From positions 73,347,862 through 73,368,433 of the forward strand of contig JBOZIK010000001.1 in NCBI GenBank assembly GCA_051453625.1: a stretch of 20,572 nucleotides of DNA, in the 5' to 3' direction. Positions 1-9,809 of the stretch are shown in pieces; position 1 is the stretch's first letter, and each line of letters starts with the position of its first letter. The notes beneath the pieces are model-generated. The model searched no databases, had not been told where the DNA came from, and worked only from the letters and a program-made list of their open reading frames with translations. Both the position numbers and the translations under genes were made by a program. The stretch is from Welwitschia mirabilis. Lineage: Eukaryota; Gnetophyta; Gnetopsida; Welwitschiales.

Positions 1-1
1 A

Positions 2-243
2 AACTTTGAACAAATCTTAGAAAGATTGGAGAAAGTCCTTAACAGATGTATTAATAGTGGCCTAAATTGGAGTTGGAAGAAGAGTTTCTTTTTATTTAAT
101 AATTGAATTATACTAGGTCATCACATTTCTAATAAAAAAATTAGGATGAACCCTAAAAATGTTAGTATCATTAAAAATCTGAATCCCCTAATAAACGTAA
201 AACAAGTTCAATCTTTCCTTAGTCATTCTAATTCTTCTCATTG
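2..243 (+). pseudogene. Ty3/gypsy pol: end of reverse transcriptase domain (decayed)
   Basis: The frame from base 2 reads NFEQILERLEKVLNRCINSG, then a KKSFFLF stretch, ILGHHIS and VKQVQSFLSHSN. This is the order seen just downstream of the catalytic YxDD in plant Ty3/gypsy reverse transcriptases: connecting helix, 'K..F' segment, LGH motif, then the entry to the thumb. The window begins after the active site, so catalysis cannot be judged. One in-frame TGA (104-106) lies just before ILGH. The domain runs into a 468-N gap and is followed by RNase H and integrase in the usual Ty3/gypsy order. Wording around LGHHIS and the missing chromodomain favour the Athila/Tat side over chromoviruses; that lineage call is inference from memory of the family. 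Confidence 0.85.
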
Positions 244-711
244 NNNNNNNNNNNNNNNNNNNNNNNNNNNNNNNNNNNNNNNNNNNNNNNNNNNNNNNNN
301 NNNNNNNNNNNNNNNNNNNNNNNNNNNNNNNNNNNNNNNNNNNNNNNNNNNNNNNNNNNNNNNNNNNNNNNNNNNNNNNNNNNNNNNNNNNNNNNNNNNN
401 NNNNNNNNNNNNNNNNNNNNNNNNNNNNNNNNNNNNNNNNNNNNNNNNNNNNNNNNNNNNNNNNNNNNNNNNNNNNNNNNNNNNNNNNNNNNNNNNNNNN
501 NNNNNNNNNNNNNNNNNNNNNNNNNNNNNNNNNNNNNNNNNNNNNNNNNNNNNNNNNNNNNNNNNNNNNNNNNNNNNNNNNNNNNNNNNNNNNNNNNNNN
601 NNNNNNNNNNNNNNNNNNNNNNNNNNNNNNNNNNNNNNNNNNNNNNNNNNNNNNNNNNNNNNNNNNNNNNNNNNNNNNNNNNNNNNNNNNNNNNNNNNNN
701 NNNNNNNNNNN
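244..711. other. Assembly gap (468 N) inside pol
   Basis: Unsequenced bases. By position it should hold the rest of the reverse transcriptase thumb and the start of RNase H. Reading frames that appear to cross it are not evidence of coding. Confidence 0.99.
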
Positions 712-764
712 ATAAATTTGATTGAAATTAATTTTTTTAGCTTACTTTTGATACACTTAAAAAT

Positions 765-1290
765 AAAATCTCTTCTGCACCTATTGTAATGGAATCTAAT
801 AGGAGTAAATATTTTAACTTAATGTGTGATGCTAGTAACATTATTGTGGGTGGAATGCTTGGCCAAAAATATGAAAATGATTTGAAGGGTATATCTTATC
901 ATAGTAAAACTTTATCTAAAGCTTAAATGAATTATACTACTACTAAAAATAGATGTTAGCAATAATCTTTTGCCTTGATATGCTTAGACACTATATTTTA
1001 GGATTTCATATAAATTTTTATATTAAACATCAGTAACTAGATACCTCATGACCAAAAAATATTCTAGTGATAGACTTATTAGATAGATCCTTCTCATACA
1101 AGAATTTAATTTAGCTATAATTGATAAAGCAAGGAAAAATAATAGTATAGCAGATCATTTGTCACGTCTTTCTTCCTCTCTTGATGATCTTGTGATTAAT
1201 TATTCTTTTCTAGATGAACAACTCTTTATCATATCTTCTACTTATCCATATCCTTAGTATGCTAACATTGTTAATTATATTTTTACCATG
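765..1290 (+). pseudogene. Ty3/gypsy pol: RNase H domain and linker (decayed)
   Basis: From base 771 the frame reads SSAPIVMESN, then LMCDASNIIVGGMLGQ (the Asp of CDAS is the first catalytic acid of the retroelement RNase H) and ISYHSKTLSKA, then a TAA, then MNYTTT. Further on come LLAIIFCLDMLRHYILG, LQEF-like EFNLAIIDKARKN and IADHLSRL, the typical end of the domain. A segment with YANIVNYI follows, marking the linker to integrase. Several frame changes and stops make it non-functional. The stops fall where Gln or Trp is usual for the family. RNase H would degrade the RNA strand of the RNA/DNA hybrid during reverse transcription. Confidence 0.88.
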
Positions 1291-1329
1291 AAAACAACAC
1301 AATGTTGGACTTATAATTAAAGAAAATAC

Positions 1330-1600
1330 TTTCTCCATAGAATAGGTGATTATGAATGAATAGATTCATATCTTTATCATAGGTGAAAAGATTAAATCAT
1401 GTGAAAATATGTGTCCAAATAGAAAAAAAATAAAAATCTTCATCTTTATCATGTTGGTATTTGTGGAAGTCATTTTAGTAGACATAAAATAGCTATAAAA
1501 ATCATTCACTCTAGTTTTTATTGGCCTAGTCTTTTTGAAGTCTCTTTTGATTTTTCTAGAAGGTGTGATATTTGTTAATGTTATGGTAGCCTTATTCATT
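1330..1600 (+). pseudogene. Ty3/gypsy pol: integrase HHCC zinc-binding domain (decayed)
   Basis: The frame at 1441 reads HLYHVGICGSHFSRHKIAIK, then FYWPSLF, then RRCDIC. The His codons at 1450 and 1471 and Cys codons at 1564 and 1573 form the HHCC zinc site of retroviral-type integrase, and all four are kept. A TAA follows the CDIC immediately. The FYWP motif between the His and Cys pairs is characteristic of Ty3/gypsy. The domain is in a different frame from the RNase H block, so there is at least one frameshift between them. Confidence 0.88.
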
Positions 1601-2169
1601 ATCAAGAGATACCCCTTAAACCTATTATTAAATGTGAATCTTTTAATTATTGGAGAATTAANNNNNNNNNNATATTACTAAATGGGCTGAAGTTATTCCT
1701 ACTTCTATGAATGATACCTAGACTATTTGTACTTTTTTTAGAACTAATATTTTTTAACATTTTGGTTTTTCTAGGATCATTACTACTGATTAAGGAACTC
1801 ATTTTATTAATCAACTTTTTAGGAAACTTCTTTTATCTATTAGAATAGAAAATAGATTAGCTTATGCTTATTATCTACAAATCAATAGTCAAGCTAAAAA
1901 TGTAAATAAAGAAATAAAAAAAATGTTACAAAAACTTATCTCTATTAATAAGAAATCTTAGGCTTATAATCTTGATTATGTTCTTTGGGCTTACCATACT
2001 ACTTATATATTCTCTTGGTTTTTCACCTTATGAACTTGTATATAAAACATTTTATGTTTTACCTGTTGATGTGTGTTATAACTCTTATAATTCTTCTTAT
2101 CAACTTAATCTTGTAGATCTTCATGAGAATCTTAAATACAAATTAGTCAAACTTAATTATATTAATTAA
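1601..2169 (+). pseudogene. Ty3/gypsy pol: integrase catalytic core (decayed)
   Basis: Visible blocks in order: IPLKPI, NYWRI, a 10-N gap at 1662-1671, ITKWAEVIPTSMNDT, a TAG, TNIF, a TAA, HFGFSRIITTD, a TAA, GTHFINQLFRKLL, YYLQINSQAK, NKEIKKML, and ALWAY-like VLWAYHTTY. A frameshift follows, then LGFSPYELVY and LPVDV (open frame 1972-2169). Of the D-D-E triad the second Asp is present in ITTD. The first Asp would lie near the 10-N gap and is not seen. The codon expected to give the catalytic Glu after NSQA is AAA (Lys, 1896-1898). The core is thus dead by stops, frameshift and loss of the acid. Confidence 0.88.
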
Positions 2170-2450
2170 AAACTACTCATGCTATACATCGTCAACTAAT
2201 TTACAAATCCCAAGCTAAGTTCAAATATGATAGAAAGTTACTTTATAAAAAGTTTAAACTTGATTAACTTATTCTTTTATATAACATTAGAATACATATT
2301 TTACATAACAAGTTAACATATAAATGGTTAAGTCCTTATCTTATAAAAAAAAAGTAAATTCTAGTGGCTCTATTAAGATTTCCAACTTAGAAACTAAGAA
2401 GATTCAGAAAGTTAATGAACAAAGTTTGAAAATATATCAAAATTACACAT
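2170..2450 (+). pseudogene. Ty3/gypsy pol: integrase C-terminal domain and pol end (decayed)
   Basis: The reading continues IYKSQAKFKYDRK, KKFKLD, a TAA, LILLYNIRIH, LTYKWLSPYLIKKK, a TAG, then a frame change into GSIKISNLETKKIQKVNEQS. This matches the plant Ty3/gypsy integrase tail (GPF/Y-type segment followed by the pol terminus). No chromodomain follows, which supports a non-chromoviral Athila/Tat-type element. The last 90 bp have a diverged counterpart on the minus strand at about 18200-18300. Confidence 0.8.
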
Positions 2451-3880
2451 GATAGAAATAATTCTTTTGGAGGTTTCCCTTAGTGAGGAGGACTTCCATC
2501 CTATCATTGTCTAAATTCTTTTTTAGCTTATTCTTTCGGTAAATGTTATGATATTACTTGATCATCTTTTAAAATTAACTTATGTTTTTACTTTATGAAG
2601 TTTCCATAATTTGTATTTGTACTTGGGCATTTTGATAGTGATAAGATTAGATTCATCTAATTTTAAGATATTTATATACCTATGAACCTTACTTTGAAGG
2701 AATATGCCTTGGTTGTTATAATTTTTTTTAGTGGTGTGAGGTCTTTGATTATTTATGTGTGTTCTTTTCTATCTTTTATCTCACTTATTTACCTTCATAT
2801 TTTTGAGTGTGTGATCATTTAGGAATTATTTATGTCAAAAAAAACATATGATCATAATCTATTGTATATATTATAAAATGCATAGTCACCATGATGTCCT
2901 ATCACATAAGAGAAATTTTTCTTAAAAGAATCTTTAGTAGTATTGGTAGCTATGGAAACTCTACTAGGAGGTCAGTTGGTTATGCTTCACATGTCCTCAC
3001 TTCTCTGACTACGGCTACACTCCCTTCATCATGTAAAGTAGTAATAAAACTTTGAGGCTATGGAATCAATGGTGTTCTTGGTATCATCATAGGTATTTTT
3101 TGTTTTCTACACTCTTACTATTCCCACATGATCATTCCATTTTTAGGATTTAAATGTGTTTTGGAGTGTGAACATGTAAGTTCATTTCTGCGTAGCTTTT
3201 GATCTTATCATTTATTGTTATAAGCATTTTATCTTTGGTATTATCATAATTACTACCTTATTGAATAGAAATTTATAAATTTAATACATTTTATTATGCA
3301 TTTTTACTTACATGACTTTTTAATGACTTCCAAGGGTGTTTGTTAGTTTAGAATTTAGGATAGATAAGCTAACTTCTTCATATTCCTTGTGCCTATTTTT
3401 GTTGTACTGTTTTTTGATTCTTTAGTTATTATTTCAAGTTATTACCATATTTTTTCATCCACATCTAGGACTTTATCATTCAATATTTTTCTTATTATTA
3501 TTCATATATTTCTTTTAATAATAAGTTGGTTTTCTTTTAGTATTTTAATTAGACAAACATATCTTATTCTTTATGATTTTTATGAGCTTACTTTGAATCT
3601 TTTAGAGTTCTAAATATTTTTAGAAATACTTAATAGCTCATGCACATTTTTTTAATTTTTTTGATAGGTTTCATCCTACTTAGTGGCTAGTTTATCATCT
3701 TATCTTTCAATTCTTTTGCATTTTTCTCCTCATCTTTATTCATCATGACTCTTTATTGTTCCTAATTTTTTGAAGCTTTTTGATACATTTTGATAACATC
3801 ATAATGATAATTGACCTAACTTGTTTGGCTAAAATCTTAAATTTTTTGAAATTATTTAAAGTTTTTTCATCCACATGGTT
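2362..3880 (+). repeat. 3' non-coding region of the plus element; inverted homologue at ~16800-18300
   Basis: After pol there is about 1.5 kb with no credible gene. It aligns by eye with the reverse complement of about 18300-16800. Anchors: 2362 'TGGCTCTATTAAGATTTCC' against 18262-18225; 2530 'GGTAAATGTTATGATATTAC' against ~18085; 2955 'GAAACTCTACTAGGAGGTCA' against ~17625; 3052 'GAGGCTATGGAATCAATGG' against ~17530; 3320-3480 against ~17230-17070. Identity is moderate, with small indels throughout, and fades after about 3750. Shared non-coding sequence downstream of pol is what two members of one retrotransposon family should show. Confidence 0.75.
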
Positions 3881-3954
3881 ATCCAGATATCATTAGAGAA
3901 TGCTAATTGGATTTTTTTTTTCCTAACAGTTATCCTAGGATTGTTGTTTGGTCA

Positions 3955-3970
3955 TGTTGTCTAGACAACA
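3955..3970. repeat. Perfect 16-bp palindrome
   Basis: TGTTGTCTAGACAACA is its own reverse complement. Its first ten bases equal the first ten of the plus-strand LTR at 6624. It lies in the 3' non-coding region of the plus element; no function is visible. Confidence 0.9.
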
Positions 3971-4689
3971 GTGCGATAAAACCATGGTGTGACTTATCTT
4001 TCCCTTTTTTTTCATTCTCTATGATTTTCACCCATTTTCTCAAGAAACAATAGTGCCCTTAGTTTCTGACAATGTACTAGAACTTGCCCCAGTCAAAATT
4101 CTCCCCCAGACTTCCAAATTTTAGCAAATTCTCTAAAATGAGGTATATACCTCATTTTTTTCTCCCTTATTTTCTTTAATTTTTTCTCCCATTCTTGATC
4201 TTTTTGACATATAGTTTTGATGTATGTTTATTAGGTTTTTGATCTCTTCAATTAGGAACTTATAAATCTAATTTTCAATGTGTATTTTAAAATTTATAAT
4301 AAATTATTACATTGCAAGGTAGAATTAGATTTTTAACTTTCAAACTCATTTTCTTGAAAAACCATACATCAAAACATAGTGGTCCTTTAAGTAAAATTAA
4401 TCATTTTGATATGATCTATGTTTCTAGTGGATTAGATATTTCATTTAAGCACTTTTATTTTTCGCCTTTTATGAGGTCCACTTGCTTTACAATTTTTAAC
4501 TTTTCACATGTTTTACATTTTTCTCCACATGACTAGATAATACGGAATATATTAATACTTTTAAGGGTGAGAAGGATATATTTTCAAAATTTTTACACAT
4601 TTTAAACCAGTTTATGAAATCATTTTGAGCATCCACACGACGTTGTTTAGCTATATTCACCTGATCTAATGTGATACATTTATGATTAA
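3971..4689. other. Non-coding stretch of the plus element, no gene
   Basis: Pyrimidine-rich on the plus strand (runs of CCCTTTTTTTT and CTCCCCC near 4008-4112), then plain AT-rich DNA. Short open frames at 4312-4536 (+) and 4496-4729 (-) have no recognisable motif and are not supported as genes. A 24-bp palindrome lies at 4135-4158. Confidence 0.6.
4135..4158. repeat. Perfect 24-bp palindrome
   Basis: The half-arm AAAATGAGGTAT (4135-4146) is followed directly by its reverse complement (4147-4158) with no spacer, then more T. It could extrude as a cruciform or fold as a hairpin in RNA. No other copy was noticed in the window. Confidence 0.92.
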
Positions 4690-5940
4690 ATAGGCCACGT
4701 ACACATAGAGCTAGATATACTAAGGCCAAGGATAAGGCATTTGAGTAGGAAGAGGATCCACTGGAACTACTAGAGATTAAGCAAGTAGAGTCGATCCATC
4801 TCCCACCTCAATATGCTCAATCATGACTATTAATACCATGGCCAATCATGTCAAGATGCACTTTGGTAATTTCATGAGTCATGCAGAGTGTGATATGGAC
4901 TATTAATTTATAGAATTATATCTTTGGTGGATATTAGATGCACAAGGTGCATATTATATGTTATAAACCAAGGAGTTTTATGACATCATGCATATGAAGT
5001 GTCATCGTAATATCCATGGCCAGCTAATGAATATATTTGTAGCTACGATTCAGGGCTACAAGTTCACAAACCTCCTAAACCACATTGTAGTAATGACTAA
5101 TCTTGGTGGTATTAGGAGCACTCATATACACTCAACTGGTGGCATAAAGGAGCATCATGTGTATAGCATAGCACTAGATATACTAGCAGGTCTAACTCTA
5201 GATAGGCAGGGTGTTATGTTGACATAGTTGACTCTTACCTATTAGATCTTACATAGAGAGATAATTCATAACATTAGGTTATCATTTCATAATATCCATG
5301 TTATGGTGATGCATTTATAGATACTAGTAGTGTTCAGGTAGAATGAGTAGATGAACTTACTCACATTCATATAGAGGAGACTCAGGTCTATGGTAGAATC
5401 ATGATAGCTTCAGACTCTGGGATATTCATGCATTCTCTTAATCATGTTTAGATGCCTCGGTATACTAGAGCCTATAGGCGAGCAACGATTCATGCACATA
5501 CAGACTTTAGCTCATTATCTATAGGACATGGGCATCCAAGTACTAAAAAAGGCAGAGGGACCTCAAGTTTAGAGACCTACAGTTAGTGCTCTACTAGAGC
5601 AGATTTAGGTCCTTTAGGTAGAGACCACTAAGACTATTAAAGAAATTGTAGATCAAGACATCTCTATATTAGAGCAGATAATCCAGACAGTTGAGAAAAG
5701 GGTATAGCACATAGAGGAGTAGCTGGTAGATGTGTGATAGAACATCCTACAGATATAGCATAGTGTGATAGTGGATCTTCTAAAGATAATGTGAGTATAG
5801 GGAGATGAGATAATGTGGATGATTACCACATTACTTGATCACTATTCTCCTATAGATCCTAAGCATCCTTCCTCTTCTTCTTCTACAACTAAGCATGTCG
5901 TCCACTAGGAGTTCATTATGATTAGACAAGAGAAGTGACT
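4690..5940 (+). pseudogene. Decayed extra ORF between pol and the polypurine tract (third-ORF-like)
   Basis: Less AT-rich than its surroundings, with long readable pieces interrupted mainly by TAG. Blocks include RARYTKAKDKAFE, EEDPLELLEI, an open stretch of 79 codons at 4988-5227 (IHGQLMNIFVATIQGYKF near its start), and a C-terminal part at 5540-5790. The last reads KTIKEIVDQDISILEQIIQT and has the heptad look of a coiled coil. It ends in a Ser/Pro-rich stretch (PKHPSSSSSTTKH) near 5855-5890. Athila-type elements often carry an additional, sometimes env-like, ORF here, so position supports an element-encoded protein. I recognise no membrane segment or family motif and do not call it env. It could instead be a captured host fragment. 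Confidence 0.5.
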
Positions 5941-5991
5941 ATGTATTGTTGTATTTTCATACCTTTCTCTTTATGTATTGTATAAAACTCA

Positions 5992-5993
<2 letters not shown>

Positions 5994-6022
<29 letters not shown>
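5994..6022. repeat. (AT)n microsatellite
   Basis: About 14 uninterrupted AT dinucleotides just after the decayed extra ORF. Confidence 0.95.
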
Positions 6023-6025
<3 letters not shown>

Positions 6026-6208
6026 ATTTATTTTAAGTATCATCATGGTGTATGTTTTTATTATCGGATTTTATGCATATTTTTAATGAAAATCATCTAT
6101 GTTATACACACTTATATCTGTTATCTACTATACATTTCAGTGGAGGGCTATTAAGTACTAGTATATTTAATGATATCTTTCTTAAAATTTTCATAGACTT
6201 CTGTTTTT

Positions 6209-6430
6209 TAATATCCATTTTTAAGTCTATCATCTCATACATCATCTATATGACCACTAGAATGATAGTNNNNNNNNNNNNNNNNNNNNNNNNNNNNNNN
6301 NNNNNNNNNNNNNNNNNNNNNNNNNNNNNNNNNNNNNNNNNNNNNNNNNNNNNNNNNNNNNNNNNNNNNTAATATCCATTTTTAAGTCTATCATCTCATA
6401 CATCCTCTATATGACCACTAGAATGATAGT
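6209..6430. repeat. 61-bp direct duplicate flanking a 100-N gap
   Basis: Bases 6209-6269 and 6370-6430 are the same sequence with one difference (CATCATC against CATCCTC), placed on either side of a gap of exactly 100 N (6270-6369). This looks like two contigs that overlap but were not merged. The real DNA probably has one copy. Confidence 0.85.
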
Positions 6431-6610
6431 ATGGCTAGTTGTACTACACAGTTGAAATGTTCAGTTATCTGTTTTTGATATTTTTATTTCATATCCTGAG
6501 ATTCCTGAAAATATTTTTGAGTTTATTTTACATTTTTCTAGTTGTTTTATTATTAGTTAATTTGACTTGTACTCATGGTTATCTAGCTAGTTTCCAAGAT
6601 TGACAAATCT

Positions 6611-6620
6611 AAGTGGGGGA
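6611..6620 (+). promoter_or_regulatory. Polypurine tract of the plus element
   Basis: AAGTGGGGGA is followed by CTA and then the LTR start TGTTGTCTAGC. A purine run just before a TG-starting LTR is the plus-strand priming site of LTR retrotransposons. The block 'TGACAAATCTAAGTGGGGGA' has a counterpart before both minus-strand LTR starts ('CTGACAAGGCTAAGTAGGAG' in one of them), which confirms it. Confidence 0.8.
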
Positions 6621-6623
6621 CTA

Positions 6624-7838
6624 TGTTGTCTAGCAAATTATATATTTTTTATAGGGTATTTTGAGTAGTTTTACAAGACATTAGATAGGTTTATGCGGAG
6701 TTTCAATGATAATGGAGAGTTAAGGAAAATGTCATGAAAACATATAATCTTCATTACATTTGACAGCATTTTAAGCAATTTATAATACTTCTTATTTGAA
6801 GTAATAGTTTTGTAATCAAAAAGGCTAATATGATACTTGAAATACTTTATAAAATCCTATCATCCACCTCATCATCCAAATGATGGTATGAACAATAGAA
6901 ACATTTAATTAAAGAAGGATCCTTACTGAACCAAATCTGGCAGCTGATGTAAAAATCTTATAATGTGGCATCATCTCTTGTAATGTTTGAATGATAAGTA
7001 GGATAACACTTGAGATAAATGCTTCACCAAACTTTGGCCATTTATCTCACATTTTCTTGTGTAGTTATTAGGATCATTTACACATCTATTAGTCTTTTCT
7101 AATTTTAGAGTCTATTTTGCAATAAATACCTCCTTTATTTTTGACTTCATTTTTCATCTTTATTTACACTAGAAATTCTCGTGATAGAAGATTGAAGGGT
7201 TGGAAGTCCATTCATTGTTGTTATAGATAAACATCTTCTTTTGTATTGAGCTATGTATCCTTCATTGAGGTGTTGCTTTTTTGTAATGCGAATGTTGATT
7301 CACTTTTAGTTGAAACTCTGTTTTTCTTTTTATATCTTTTATTTTGTGCATCTTCATTATGGTTTATGTTGCCTCTGATTCTATGATAGTTTTTTAATAA
7401 TATAGATCATAAGAGTGACCTTATTAAGGCTGACTTTGTTAGTTTAGATGCATTGCATTTCATTTCCTAGACTAACTTTGCATTATTTTTATATTCTGTT
7501 TGACATACTTGATAGCTTAGATTGGTCTTAATCTAGTGACACTTTTCTTAATTAATCTAGATTATATAGGTCTTATCTCTATGATAGGTTAATTTATTAA
7601 TCAGATTGAAGTTTCATTTAGTTTAGTATTGCATTTCATTTGCATAATGTATTTACTTACATTATATTTTCTATTATTATTTCATTCTACTTTGAGGATA
7701 TAGTATTTCATTTGTAAAATTAATTCTCTTTCTTCTCACCTATGCCTTTAATGAGATTATGAAATTTTGGTTACCTCCATCTATATTAGTTTGTTATATT
7801 ATGTAAAATCTATATAATTTACAGGATTTACTTAAGAA
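6624..7838 (+). mobile_element. 3' LTR of the plus-strand Athila-like element (end interrupted)
   Basis: It starts TGTTGTCTAGC after the polypurine tract. Its whole length aligns with the minus-strand LTR at 14492-~13020. Pairs include: 'GTAGTTTTACAAGACATT' (6667) with 'GTAGTACTTTTGCAGAACATT'; 'ATGAACAATAG' (~6888) with 'TTAGAACAATAG'; 'GACCTTATTAAGGCTGAC' (~7415) with 'AACCTTTGTTAAGGTTGAC'; 'CCTCCATCTATATTAGTTTG' (~7774) with 'CTCCCATCTATACTAGCGTG'. A weak TATA-like AATAAATA lies at 7121. A hairpin at 6870-6885 sits where the minus LTR has its palindromic motifs. The alignment is still good at 7838, where the next element begins, so the true LTR end is probably displaced. No 5' LTR is in the window. 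Confidence 0.75.
7835..7838. repeat. Candidate target-site duplication, left copy (AGAA)
   Basis: AGAA precedes TGTAACTATAACACCC at 7839. The same AGAA follows GACACAACA at 12736-12739. Ty3/gypsy elements usually make 5 bp, and a 4-bp match by chance near a chosen boundary is not rare, so the support is moderate. Confidence 0.4.
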
Positions 7839-8301
7839 TGTAACTATAACACCCTAACTTTAATTGCCCTATTTAACCATTTTTTTAAAGCATTATTAAC
7901 TAACATGCACAACGGAATCTAGGATCCAATCCTATTTAAACTCCATTAATACATTATAAGATTTAAAATAATTAGACAACATATTACTTCTTAAGTATAG
8001 ACCTTTTGATTTGCATATGATAACGATGTCAAAATTGTGTTCTATATTTATTTCTAATTTTATTTTTTCCACATAGAATACCTTGTATAAAGTTGATGAG
8101 GATGTTAACTTGTTCTATCACATACAATGGATAAGATTTAAGATAATGCCTAACTAATATAATAGAAGATTTCATCTCCTATTAATAGCATTCCAACATA
8201 ATATCTAGCCACCTCCAAACATGAGTTGGTTCTGCTTCAAGATTTAAAATATACAAACATGGCTGGGCTCAACTCCATAGGCTTAAACTTCATCTCAATA
8301 T

Positions 8302-8715
8302 ACCTCCAATACAGGTGACAGGCGGTACATGAAGTGGATTCATGATTACAAGTGACTCCCACTTCCTTGAAGCATCACATATGATGCAACATGATCCTTT
8401 GATACCAAGGGCTCGAGATATTAAGTCGGAGTAAGTCCATGCATGGGTAGGGCAGGANNNNNNNNNNNNNNNNNNNNNNNNNNNNNNNNNNNNNNNNNNN
8501 NNNNNNNNNNNNNNNNNNNNNNNNNNNNNNNNNNNNNNNNNNNNNNNNNNNNNNNNNCCCCCAATACAGGTGACAGGCGGTACATGAGGTGGATGCATGC
8601 TTACAAGTGACCCCCGCTTCCTTGAAGCATTGCAAGATGATGTAACATGATCCTTTGATACCAAGGGCTTGAGATATTAAGTCGAAGTAAGTCCATGCAT
8701 GGGTAGGGTAGGATA
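8302..8715. repeat. ~155-bp direct duplicate flanking a 100-N gap, GC-richer than its surroundings
   Basis: The block starting 'CCAATACAGGTGACAGGCGG' at 8308 returns at 8559, and 'GTCCATGCATGGGTAGGG' occurs at 8436 and again at 8691. The copies differ at roughly one base in ten, several being C/T or G/A changes, and are separated by exactly 100 N (8458-8557). Either a real tandem duplication or two homologous contigs put side by side. Apparent minus-strand reading frames across it are not supported as genes. Confidence 0.8.
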
Positions 8716-8895
8716 GTGATGATCAAATCCACTTCTAAAAGGGTTTGGAAATAAAAGTATAATGCAACCCACCTTGGTGATGAAATTCAAGTATGGGGAT
8801 GAATAATTATTGATATTATCTTAGTTTAGTGAAATGAATACATCATACAAATGCAATCATAGTGAATATTTAGTGGATTGTTTGCCTAATAAAAA

Positions 8896-9809
8896 TAATT
8901 CTAATTATCATTGGGTTCATTTTAAGTACACAATCATACAAAAGAGAATTATATTGTACAAGCATCTTTTTGGTTTTTCATGAAAGAAAATCACACATTT
9001 TTGAAATTTTAGAAATGAAAAATGAAAGAAAACATCTTTTTATTTTTTTAAATTATAATAATTCTTTTAAATAAGACACATTTATACATTTAAGTTATAT
9101 CATAAAAACATGATGCTTCATTTATAAAACTAAGCCAACTTGAAAATACCCTTTATCATTGCTAAGGGTATACATAGAAATAGAGCTAGGTAAAATATAT
9201 GCATGTCTTATTAAGGGAAAAATATTAATAAAGCTAATTAATTAGACAATACATCTCTAGAATCATTAAGTAGACATCCCTCATGTTTATGCATGAAAGG
9301 AAAGAATAAGAGCCTAAATTTTAATAAAAGTATATAAAAAGAGTATAAAAATAGACATAACTTAACTATAAATCATAGATAATATTTAAAATAATTTGGT
9401 ACTTCCATTAGATAATTTTTATAATTATTAAAATTAATCATATATTTTTAACCTTTTAGAAGACATTAAAACTAAAAATTTATAATTAATTATTTAAAAA
9501 AGTAGAAATAAAATAGAGTTGATTTTCTTAAACTAGAATCATTATAATATTCCTAAAAACTAATTTTAATAAGTTTAAATTAGCCTAGATGTATCTTACA
9601 GGCTCAAAATTTTAACAATAAAAAGTGCCTAAGTTGAAAAATTACTAAACTAATATCCTTTCCTAAAATGGCTATAACTTTTAATCTACTTAGAATTTTA
9701 TAATGAATAAATACTTTTTGAAAAAATATTCAATTATCTACAACTTTGATGACTCCATTTTTACTATAACTCTTAGTAAAGTCTAAAAACCAAAACTCGT
9801 TTCTTATTG
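8896..9809. repeat. Direct repeat, copy 1 (partner 10305-~11200)
   Basis: It begins 'ATAATTCTAATTATCATTGG' and aligns collinearly with 10305 onward for about 900 bp. Shared anchors are the AATTAATTA run near 9236/10645, 'CAATACATCTCTAGAATCAT' at 9247/10656, and 'CTAAAATGGCTATAAC' at 9663/11076. The sequence is AT-rich with no coding signs. It lies inside the long minus-oriented LTR-like block. Confidence 0.8.

Noticed and set aside
146-789. Plus-strand open frames of 182-189 codons over the first gap
   Set aside because: Almost all of their length is N; only the reverse transcriptase part at 2-243 is real sequence.
1366-1605. Minus-strand 79-codon frame
   Set aside because: It is antisense to the integrase zinc-binding domain, which explains the sequence.
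3389-3613. Hydrophobic 74-codon plus-strand frame
   Set aside because: It lies in the shared 3' non-coding region. The minus-strand homologue does not keep the frame, and its hydrophobicity follows from T-rich DNA.
8397-8407. Primer-binding-site-like TGGTATCAAAG on the minus strand
   Set aside because: It resembles the initiator-Met tRNA site, but no LTR end (CA) stands before it and it lies inside a duplicated block. Probably chance.
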